From Phycisphaeraceae bacterium (GTDB lineage: Bacteria > Planctomycetota > Phycisphaerae > Phycisphaerales > Phycisphaeraceae): a DNA stretch of 7,586 nt. Below the pieces are notes generated by a model. That model saw only the letters and a program-made list of their open reading frames with translations, did no database searches and was not told the origin of the DNA. This document shows positions 1-5,775 of the stretch, one piece after another; the stretch's first letter is position 1, and every line of letters begins with the position of its first letter. The DNA lies in the NCBI GenBank assembly GCA_029260695.1, contig JAJDCT010000107.1:1-7586 (forward strand), given 5' to 3'. A program made the position numbers and the translations under genes.

Positions 1-1592
1 CCGGGGACGGGTTCACCGAAAGTCTCTGTGCTTTGAGTGCCGTCGACGACGAGGAACGACTGCCCGGCTTGCGAAGCGAACCAGACGAGGTGGTTGCTCT
101 GGGGGCTGAACGTGAGTTGGTAGGCCTGGTCGTACTGCCCCACCACTTGATCATCGAGTATGACGTGGGCCAAGCCAGTCTGGTGAGCGAGGTAGGCGAG
201 GTGTTGGCTATCGTGGCTGAAGGTCAGTGAGTCTGCGTTGATCTGGTTGAACGGTTGTTGGGGCTGGTTGTCGAGTATGACGGACCATCGGCCCTGACTG
301 ACGGCGGCGTATGCGAGGTGTTTGCCGTCGGGGCTGAAACGCAGGCTGTTGGCTGCGAGTTGGGTGTAGGTTTGTTGCTCGACGTCGTCAGCGACTACGG
401 CCCAACCGCGTGGGTTCTTCACGGCATAGGCGAGGCGTGAAGCGTCGGGGCTGAAGGTGAGGCTGTCATTACCGATGGCGGGGTAGGCGGGGCTGGGTTG
501 GCCGTTTTGGACGACGTGCCACTGGCCATCGCGTTTGAGGATGGCGGCGAGTGTTTGGCCGTCGGGGCTGAGGACGATCTGCCCGGGGCGGTCGGCTTCG
601 TAGCCGGGGACGGGCTGGTGGTTCTGATAGACCCGCCAGCGTCGGTCATCGGTCATGACCCAGCAGGCGAAGGTGCTGCCGTCGGCACTGATAACCGGCG
701 GGCGGTCGATGAGGCGGAATCCGGTGGGCTGGATGGGGTCTGGGAGGGAGCCGGGGGTGTGCCGATCGACCAGGTGGTATCGGCCGTACTTGATGGCGGC
801 GTAGAGGACACGGGGCCCTTGCTGGGCGGTGACCGGTGCGGAGACAATGCGGTCCCATGTAGGGCCGGGATCGCCGTTGATCACCATGCGCCAGTGTTTG
901 CCATCGTGTGCGGGGTAGGCCAGTACTTTCGAGTCGGGGGTGAAGACCTGTTGATCCCAGGCGATGGCAGCGGCTAACGGATGCGGCGTCTGTCCCTCGA
1001 CGACGAAGCGCTGACTCTCCAGGCGTGCGAGGTAGATCAGACGTTGGCCGTCGGGGCTGAAACGGACGGGGGTAACGGGCTCGAAGCCATCGAGGAATTT
1101 GCGTTGGTGGTGGAGCTTCCAGCCGTACTCGTAAAGGACAACGGCCACGCTCTTGCTGTCGGGTGCGAAGGTTGGGTCGGTAATTCCTTTGAATCCCGAG
1201 GGCGTATGGTCGTCATAGATGAAGCCGTCAAGTTGAAAATCGATGCCGTAGCGGAGCCGGTAGGCGACGCTGGATGAGTCTGGGCTAGCCGAAACGGTGC
1301 GGATCAGGACCTGCTGGTCTGACCTGGTACCGCCAAAGGGGACGGCCCGTTGGGACACGATCGGCGAGGCGGCTGGTTGAGCGGGTAGCTGGGAGGCAGG
1401 CTGGGGGGAAGCCTGGGAAGCGGGTTGGGAAGTGGTCCCGGAAGCGTCCGGGGAAACCTCTGGCTGGGGCGTGTTTGCCTGGAGCGGCCCTGCGGTTGGG
1501 AAGTATGCAAACCGGGCGTGGCAGATGCTCGCGGCTGAGGCAAGCAATGCGGCCGATAATATCGAGCTAATGGGCGACGTACGGCTATTCAC
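1..1592 (-). CDS. Secreted PD40/WD40-like beta-propeller protein, 3' end cut by window edge
   Basis: An open frame runs on the minus strand from a GTG at 1592 off the left edge, giving 530 complete codons without a stop. The start is supported by GGGAGA at 1604-1599, six bases upstream. Residues 1-26 form a signal peptide with a hydrophobic core (ISSILSAALLASAAS) ending in CHA, so export is likely. Residues 36-80 are a Pro/Gln/Ser/Ala-rich linker. About eleven repeats of 36-41 residues follow, with the core FSPDGxxLAY near residues 101, 142, 178, 217, 301, 341, 380, 419, 459 and 495, and a degenerate copy near 255. Several repeats also carry a W-x-V-V-x-N-G-Q motif. This is typical of PD40 (TolB-like) propeller blades, which usually serve as binding scaffolds; no catalytic domain is visible. 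The ligand and cellular role are unknown. It is transcribed divergently from dnaN. Confidence 0.88.
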   Translation of the reverse strand, partial: MNSRTSPISSILSAALLASAASICHARFAYFPTAGPLQANTPQPEVSPDASGTTSQPASQASPQPASQLPAQPAASPIVSQRAVPFGGTRSDQQVLIRTVSASPDSSSVAYRLRYGIDFQLDGFIYDDHTPSGFKGITDPTFAPDSKSVAVVLYEYGWKLHHQRKFLDGFEPVTPVRFSPDGQRLIYLARLESQRFVVEGQTPHPLAAAIAWDQQVFTPDSKVLAYPAHDGKHWRMVINGDPGPTWDRIVSAPVTAQQGPRVLYAAIKYGRYHLVDRHTPGSLPDPIQPTGFRLIDRPPVISADGSTFACWVMTDDRRWRVYQNHQPVPGYEADRPGQIVLSPDGQTLAAILKRDGQWHVVQNGQPSPAYPAIGNDSLTFSPDASRLAYAVKNPRGWAVVADDVEQQTYTQLAANSLRFSPDGKHLAYAAVSQGRWSVILDNQPQQPFNQINADSLTFSHDSQHLAYLAHQTGLAHVILDDQVVGQYDQAYQLTFSPQSNHLVWFASQAGQSFLVVDGTQSTETFGEPVP

Positions 1593-1931
1593 AGGCTTTC
1601 TCCCATCCAGGACAGGCCAGACGCAGCCAGCAAAATGACGGCCTGGCACACCAGCCGGTACACGCCCGGCATCCCCCCTGTTATCGGTGAGAAACGGGCC
1701 GGGCTTGGGGCGAGCTTGCAGGATCCAGGCCGCTGAAGCAGAGATTCCAGACAGCCTCTTAAGCCCCACATGGCCTCTTGTCTACAAAATTAATTTAGTC
1801 TGAATATTGTCCTGTAGGCCCCAGAACCCCATGAACATCTGGCCCGAGCTGACCCTGCCTGGGGGCCTCTTAGCTTGCCGGGGCGGGGTGCAGGCGGTAA
1901 CTTGTGCTGCTCTAAAAAGAAGGTGATTCCT
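1593..1931. other. Divergent intergenic region between the propeller gene and dnaN
   Basis: This 339-base gap separates two divergent genes and must hold promoters for both, though no well-matched -35/-10 pair was found for either. It contains an AT-rich island at about 1778-1812 in otherwise GC-rich DNA, including the perfect palindrome AAATTAATTT (1787-1796) flanked by CTACA (1782-1786) and TGTAG (1813-1817). It also holds a 7-base inverted repeat, AGGCCCC (1816-1822) and GGGGCCT (1862-1868), that could fold in the dnaN leader. A 60-codon minus-strand reading frame (1771-1589) ends in a GTGA overlap with the propeller start; it is not convincing as a gene. Confidence 0.6.
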
Positions 1932-3032
1932 ATGAAGGTGATATGTGATCGTGGCGCGCTGGTCGAGTCATTGAACGTCATCGGCGGCGTCGTGGCGGCA
2001 CGTACCCCCCGGGCGGCGTTGACGTGTGTGAAGCTCACAGCGACAAAGGACGGGCTGTCGCTGTCGGCGACGGACGGTGAGATATCGCTGAGCCTCAGCA
2101 CCGCGCGCGTCGAGACGAGCGAGCCCGGCGAGGCGCTGATCCCGGCGGACAAGCTCCAACAGATCGTCCGCGAGTCGGTCGATCCGACACTGACCCTGCA
2201 CACCGAGCAGGACGTCGCCCACATCACCGGGCAGGACTCGAAGTTCAAGGTGTTCGGCCAGCCGGCCGGTGACTTCCCGGCGATCCCGCATTTCAAGGGC
2301 GATGCCGACTTCGAAGTAACCGCTGGCGAGCTGCACCGCCTGATCGCCATGACCATCTTCGCGACCGCGCGTGAGAACAGCCGGTACGCGATCAATGGCG
2401 TGCTGGTCGAGCGTGACAAGAAGAAGCTGGTGGTCGTGGCGACCGACGGGCACCGGTTGGCGATGGCCAAGGGCTCGTGCAAGTCAGCTCACGATGAAGG
2501 CCGGACCGCGATCGTACCGACCAAGGCGCTGAACCTGCTGCTGAGGTTGTTTGATGACGCCGATCAGACGGTGCGTGTGAAGATCGCCGACAACCAGATA
2601 TTGTTCGCGACCGACCAGGCGGAGCTTTCGTCGAACCTGGTGGACGGCAACTTCCCGCCTTACAAGGACGTGGTCCCCAAGGACGGCGACAAGAAGGCGG
2701 CGGTGTCGACGGACCTGTTTATCAGCGGTGTTCGGCGTGCGGCTTTGCTGACCAATGAAGAATCCAAGGGCGTGCGGATGGCGTTCGCGCCGGACGGGCT
2801 GACACTACGAAGCCGGGCCCCCGAGATGGGCGAGGCCGAGATCAAAGTGGACCTGGCGGAATTCACCGGCGAGCCGATCGAGATCGGGTTCAACCCGGCC
2901 TACCTGCTGGACGCGTTGAAAGTAGTGGATGACAACCAGGTCCAGCTGGAGTTCAAGGCCCCGAACAAGCCGGGCGTGCTGCGGACCGGGCCCAACTTTT
3001 TATACGTGATCATGCCGGTCAACCTGCAATAG
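1932..3032 (+). CDS. dnaN: DNA polymerase III subunit beta (sliding clamp)
   Basis: This encodes the ring-shaped clamp that encircles DNA and tethers the replicative polymerase and other DNA-handling proteins. The product is 366 aa, the same length as the E. coli clamp. Recognisable signatures are ATDGHRLAMA at 170-179, DGNFPPY at 238-244, NPAYLLDAL at 321-329 and the C-terminal YVIMPVNL at 358-365, which contribute to the clamp fold and its peptide-binding pocket. The ATG at 1932 is chosen because AAGGTGA (1920-1926) lies five bases upstream and the protein then begins in register with the family. An in-frame TTG at 1875 would add 19 unconserved residues. Neither dnaA nor recF is adjacent, unlike the common dnaA-dnaN-recF arrangement. 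The leader may be structured (inverted repeat 1816-1868). The function is secure. Confidence 0.97.
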   Translation: MKVICDRGALVESLNVIGGVVAARTPRAALTCVKLTATKDGLSLSATDGEISLSLSTARVETSEPGEALIPADKLQQIVRESVDPTLTLHTEQDVAHITGQDSKFKVFGQPAGDFPAIPHFKGDADFEVTAGELHRLIAMTIFATARENSRYAINGVLVERDKKKLVVVATDGHRLAMAKGSCKSAHDEGRTAIVPTKALNLLLRLFDDADQTVRVKIADNQILFATDQAELSSNLVDGNFPPYKDVVPKDGDKKAAVSTDLFISGVRRAALLTNEESKGVRMAFAPDGLTLRSRAPEMGEAEIKVDLAEFTGEPIEIGFNPAYLLDALKVVDDNQVQLEFKAPNKPGVLRTGPNFLYVIMPVNLQ

Positions 3033-3056
3033 TTGTTTCCAAGTGACCTCGGCAGA

Positions 3057-3072
3057 GGCTGCTTTTGCAGCC
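3057..3072 (+). terminator. Hairpin downstream of dnaN, possible weak terminator
   Basis: GGCTGC (3057-3062) and GCAGCC (3067-3072) form a perfect 6-bp stem closed by a TTTT loop, 24 bases after the dnaN stop codon. No T-tract follows, so it does not meet the usual intrinsic terminator pattern. It may instead protect the 3' end of the transcript or help a factor-dependent stop. Confidence 0.35.
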
Positions 3073-3129
3073 GGAACGGTTGATCGCGAGGAACTGGCTT
3101 AAGCGTGTCAGGTTAAATTAAGACGGGTG

Positions 3130-3157
3130 TTTACATCCGGGGGCCGTTGCCTAGAAT
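3130..3157 (+). promoter_or_regulatory. Sigma70-type promoter for the iscX-like gene
   Basis: TTTACA (3130-3135) matches the -35 consensus at five of six positions. TAGAAT (3152-3157) matches the -10 consensus at five of six, with a 16-base spacer. Transcription would begin near 3164, giving a leader of about 45 bases before the ATG at 3210. This is the best-matched promoter in the window and implies that the gene is not simply read through from dnaN. Confidence 0.55.
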
Positions 3158-3209
3158 TTTGTGAGTGTCTGTTACGGCCTGACGACCCTAACTCGCCGGG
3201 AGGTGAGCG

Positions 3210-3494
3210 ATGCCAATGACTTTTGGCTGGACCGACATCGAAGATATTGTGCTGGCGCTTGATGAAGCCCACCCGGAGGTGGATGCGTTGAGTGTTCGTT
3301 TTACCGAGCTTCGGAAGATGGTCGAGGCGTTGGATGATTTCCATGCCGAGCCCGGTCACAACGTCAACGAGCAGATCCTCGAAGCGATCCAGGCCGGCTG
3401 GCACGAAGAACGCCAAGAGCAGGCCGCGCTGGACCGAGATGAGGGGGAGCCGGAGGACGGCTCGGGGTACGAACCCAACCAGCCGTTCCGCTGA
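3210..3494 (+). CDS. iscX: IscX-family Fe-S cluster assembly protein
   Basis: The 94-aa product aligns by eye with E. coli IscX (YfhJ, 66 aa). It shows FGWTDIEDIVLALDEAHP at residues 5-22, then VRFTEL at 29-34, LDDF at 41-44, and NEQILEAIQAGWHEE at 53-67. These correspond to the WTD, VRFT, L-DF and NEKILEAI--W--E features of the family. IscX is a small acidic protein that binds the cysteine desulfurase IscS and iron, and modulates cluster assembly. Here an acidic tail (about 68-94, ending GYEPNQPFR) extends past the usual C terminus. The ATG at 3210 has an excellent ribosome site, GGGAGGTGA (3198-3206). No iscS, iscU, hscA or fdx lies in the window, so the gene sits apart from an isc operon here. 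The family call is strong; partners are inferred from E. coli. Confidence 0.88.
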   Translation: MPMTFGWTDIEDIVLALDEAHPEVDALSVRFTELRKMVEALDDFHAEPGHNVNEQILEAIQAGWHEERQEQAALDRDEGEPEDGSGYEPNQPFR

Positions 3495-3527
3495 ATCGGG
3501 CAACGCCCAGCGTGTCGGGGTTAAGCA

Positions 3528-3569
3528 GGGGGAACCGGGGGTGCCGGGGGTGTCGGGGGGAACTGGGGG
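3528..3569 (+). repeat. Five-run G-tract tandem array (possible G-quadruplex)
   Basis: Five runs of five or six G occur at 3528-3532, 3537-3541, 3546-3550, 3555-3560 and 3565-3569. They are separated by exactly four bases each (AACC, TGCC, TGTC, AACT). The unit is therefore a 9-10 base tandem repeat of the form GGGGGTGCC. A weaker G-run lies just upstream at 3517-3520. The pattern satisfies the usual G-quadruplex rule on the plus strand and in plus-strand RNA. It sits 33 bases after the iscX-like stop codon and about 83 bases before the next start. Confidence 0.8.
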
Positions 3570-3652
3570 CAGATGGATTGTGCATTAATTTCGTGTGTTT
3601 TCAGGGCCAATTCTGCCTTAGCGGGCTGGATCGGCTAGAGTATCGTTGAATC

Positions 3653-4327
3653 ATGACACCAGCCGAACTTACAGCCACCGATCAGGCGCCCATCGACGTT
3701 GCGGGAACGACCCCCGTACCGCCTCCGGCCCCGATACGCGCTATGCCACAGCCACCCAAGGCCGGATGGTTCAAGCGGAAAATACACCGGATGGAAGCCC
3801 GGATATCCCGGCTGTCCACCAAAAATAACTTCTGGCACCGCGTGTGTTCCTGGGCCTTCCTCCCCTTGGCCTACCGCAGCGGGATCAAATTCAAGCACGT
3901 CGCTAAGGACTCGTTCTCCGTGGTCCTGCCGTTCCGTCGGTTCAACAAGAACTGGTACTCGGCCATGGCCGGCGCATCGCTATTGGGCAACTCCGAGGTC
4001 GCAGGAGGCATGTTCGTTTTCGGCAAGTGCGGCGGGGACTACACCGTCGTCTGCAAGCACCTGGACTACAAGTTCCTACGCCCCTGCTACGGCCCGGCGA
4101 TCTATAACATCGAGCCCAAGGAAGACATCGACCCCCTGGTCAAAACAGGCGGCGAGTTCAATATCACGCTGGACATGACGGTGGTCCAGGCCGTGCACAA
4201 GAAGGACAAGGCCGAGCCCCGCGTCGGCAAAGCCACCATCGTCTTCCACGTCACCCCCAAGGCCCACGCCCGGGCGAAATGGCACCGCCGGTTGCAAAGG
4301 CTGGCGGGGAAGACGAAGAAGATCTGA
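3653..4327 (+). CDS. Hotdog-fold protein, DUF4442-like (putative thioesterase-type)
   Basis: The 224-aa product begins with a Pro/Ala-rich, probably disordered segment (1-38) and a basic stretch (40-50). From about residue 63 to 203 it resembles DUF4442 hotdog proteins: GIKFKHVAKDSFSVVLPFR (78-96), then FNKNWYSAMAGASLLGNSEVAGGMFV (97-122) as the central helix region, then DYTVVCKHLDYKFLRPCYGPAIY (129-151), and a final strand GKATIVFHVTPK (192-203). The family is related to acyl-CoA thioesterases, but substrates are mostly unknown and no activity can be assigned here. The C-terminal tail (205-224) is strongly basic. No Shine-Dalgarno precedes the ATG at 3653. TAGAGT (3636-3641) lies near enough that the transcript could be leaderless. 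Met31 or Met47 are alternative starts. The gene is reliable; the fold call is made by eye. Confidence 0.78.
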   Translation: MTPAELTATDQAPIDVAGTTPVPPPAPIRAMPQPPKAGWFKRKIHRMEARISRLSTKNNFWHRVCSWAFLPLAYRSGIKFKHVAKDSFSVVLPFRRFNKNWYSAMAGASLLGNSEVAGGMFVFGKCGGDYTVVCKHLDYKFLRPCYGPAIYNIEPKEDIDPLVKTGGEFNITLDMTVVQAVHKKDKAEPRVGKATIVFHVTPKAHARAKWHRRLQRLAGKTKKI

Positions 4328-4405
4328 ATCTGGCTCCAGCTAAGTCTGCTTGAATATCCCAATCAATTAAAACATCCGACCTCGCCCCGCGATACACTTT
4401 CTCGG

Positions 4406-5647
4406 ATGGGTCACCCCAAATCTTATCTCGCTGCCGATGACACCCCCCTTCCCATGCGTGGCCCACTTGCCGCGATCATGTGGGCGTTGTTTCTGGGTTG
4501 TTCCTGGACGTGGGTGATCGGGATGTATTTCCCGGTGCTGTTGCTGCGGGATTACGGGCTGTGGGGCTGGGTAGCGTTTGCGGTGCCCAACGTGGTGGGT
4601 GCGGCGGCGATGGGGTGGGTGCTTAAGAACCCGGACGCCAGCCGGCGGATCGTTGAAAAGCACCGCGCCGCATGCCTGGCGTTCAGCCAGATCACGATCG
4701 CGTATCAGATCTACATGGTCACGGCCTTCACCGCGCTGATCGCCTGGCCGATCGTGATCGTGGTGGCGTTCGTGTTTTTGTTCGCCGGGCGCGGCGGGTC
4801 GACGAGGGACGGCTTTATCGCCGCCGGGGTGTGGGCGGTGTCGTTGATCGCGTTTGGGTATCTGCAGACCAGGGGTTGGCTATGGCTTGATGTGGGGAGG
4901 TCGATCCACGAAGCCCAGCTAAGCCGACTAGACCTGCTGCTATTTATACCCGCGTCACTTTTTGGTTTTGCGCTCTGCCCTTACCTCGACCTGACCTTCC
5001 ACCGAGCACGACAGGCGACCGACCCCGCGACAGGGCGGGCGGCGTTTACGCTGGGGTTCGGCGTAGTGTTCTTCAGCATGATCGTGTTCTCGCTGGCTTA
5101 TGCCGGGGCACTGCTTTGGCCCTACTATGTGGATCGGTCGATGGATGTGTACCTGGGTGTCTGGCATGTGTTCAGGTGGCACCTGATGATCCAGGCGGCG
5201 TTCACGATCGCGGTGCACTGGCGCAGCATCGACTCGCTCACTTGCTGTTACAACACGGGGCGCAAGCTGACCCTCGCGGGGCTCGCCGGCATCCTGGCTA
5301 TCGCCGCGCTCTACCGCAGCTTCGACGGCGTTTTTGAGATCGGCCCGGGACAATTCATCTCCATCCCCGAGCTGGTCTACCGCCTGTTCCTGCTGCTCTA
5401 CGGAACCGTGTTCCCGGCCTATGTCTTGCTGTGCATGATCCCGACTTACCGACAGGTTTCACACAAGGTGAAAATCTGTGTCTTCGCCGTCGCCGCGACG
5501 TTAAGCTATCCCCTCGCCTGCGTCGCCTTCATCGCCAATAAGTCGTGGTGGGTGGTGCCGATCTTCGTGGTGATGGTAATCGCAAGGATCGCGGTGGAGT
5601 TGTTGCCGATGGAGACGCGATCGGATCGTGTTCCACAGACTGATTAG
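4406..5647 (+). CDS. Multi-pass membrane protein of unknown function
   Basis: I do not recognise this 413-aa protein with confidence. Hydrophobic segments near residues 21-47, 52-73, 92-127 (probably two), 137-154, 176-192, 213-240, 255-271, 288-303, 321-346, 355-376 and 380-400 predict about ten to twelve transmembrane helices, so it is an inner-membrane protein. Notable features are GCSWTWVIGMYFPVLLLRDYG in the first helix and loop (31-51), FALCPYLDLTFHRARQ (188-203) and SLTCCYNTG (277-285). The first helix and loop, with a broken hydrophobic stretch, loosely recall secondary transporters of the sodium:solute symporter type, but this is only an impression. The ATG at 4406 has no Shine-Dalgarno, and TACACT at 4393-4398 could act as a -10 for a leaderless message. 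The stop codon lies five bases before the palindromic element at 5653. Confidence 0.88.
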   Translation: MGHPKSYLAADDTPLPMRGPLAAIMWALFLGCSWTWVIGMYFPVLLLRDYGLWGWVAFAVPNVVGAAAMGWVLKNPDASRRIVEKHRAACLAFSQITIAYQIYMVTAFTALIAWPIVIVVAFVFLFAGRGGSTRDGFIAAGVWAVSLIAFGYLQTRGWLWLDVGRSIHEAQLSRLDLLLFIPASLFGFALCPYLDLTFHRARQATDPATGRAAFTLGFGVVFFSMIVFSLAYAGALLWPYYVDRSMDVYLGVWHVFRWHLMIQAAFTIAVHWRSIDSLTCCYNTGRKLTLAGLAGILAIAALYRSFDGVFEIGPGQFISIPELVYRLFLLLYGTVFPAYVLLCMIPTYRQVSHKVKICVFAVAATLSYPLACVAFIANKSWWVVPIFVVMVIARIAVELLPMETRSDRVPQTD

Positions 5648-5652
5648 TTTGA

Positions 5653-5726
5653 GTTTAGCGGGTGATCGCAGCTCGCCGGGACTGGCCCGTTGGTCCCACG
5701 CGCGGATCTGCGATCCGCCGCTAAAC
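5653..5726. repeat. REP-like palindromic element
   Basis: The outer arms GTTTAGCGG (5653-5661) and CCGCTAAAC (5718-5726) pair perfectly. After a 2x2 mismatch they continue with GATCGCAG (5664-5671) and CTGCGATC (5708-5715), giving a 19-base stem with 17 pairs. Inside, GGGAC (5678-5682) pairs with GTCCC (5693-5697). The 3' half can also fold alone, because GCGGATC (5702-5708) and GATCCGC (5712-5718) are exact inverse complements around a TGC loop. The element starts five bases after the membrane-protein stop codon, so it may also end transcription or stabilise the mRNA. Its form resembles repetitive extragenic palindromes; only one copy is in the window, so the repeat status is inferred. Confidence 0.72.
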
Positions 5727-5743
5727 GACTAGACCCGTTGTAA

Positions 5744-5775
5744 ACCCGAACCCCGAACCCCGAAACCCAAAGCCC
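5744..5775 (+). repeat. CCCCGAA heptamer array abutting a start codon
   Basis: Four 7-base units (ACCCGAA, CCCCGAA, CCCCGAA, ACCCAAA) and a partial GCCC occupy 5744-5775 and end directly at the ATG at 5776. The minus strand therefore carries five G-runs of three or four separated by short loops, which fits a G-quadruplex pattern. The array occupies the place where a Shine-Dalgarno site would be expected, and none is present. Confidence 0.75.

Noticed and set aside
33..1277. Plus-strand open frames opposite the propeller gene, including a 159-codon frame at 498-977
   Set aside because: Their repeated AVGAE/DG-like translations are the antisense of the FSPDG repeats; the minus frame carries the signal peptide, ribosome site and recognisable blades.
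1778..1806. Promoter for dnaN: TTGTCT with TGAATA at 17 bases
   Set aside because: The -10 matches the consensus at only two of six positions; the stretch is reported as an AT-rich island instead.
1875..1931. Upstream TTG start for dnaN
   Set aside because: It adds 19 residues with no family likeness, while the ATG at 1932 has a good ribosome site and yields the usual length.
1790..2482. Long minus-strand open frames (up to 230 codons) opposite dnaN
   Set aside because: They lie opposite a strongly conserved gene, have low-complexity Ser/Arg/Ala-rich translations and no ribosome site; they are explained by GC-rich codon bias.
3498..3508. Small GGGC-AAC-GCCC hairpin after the iscX-like stop as a terminator
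   Set aside because: The stem is only four pairs and no T-tract follows.
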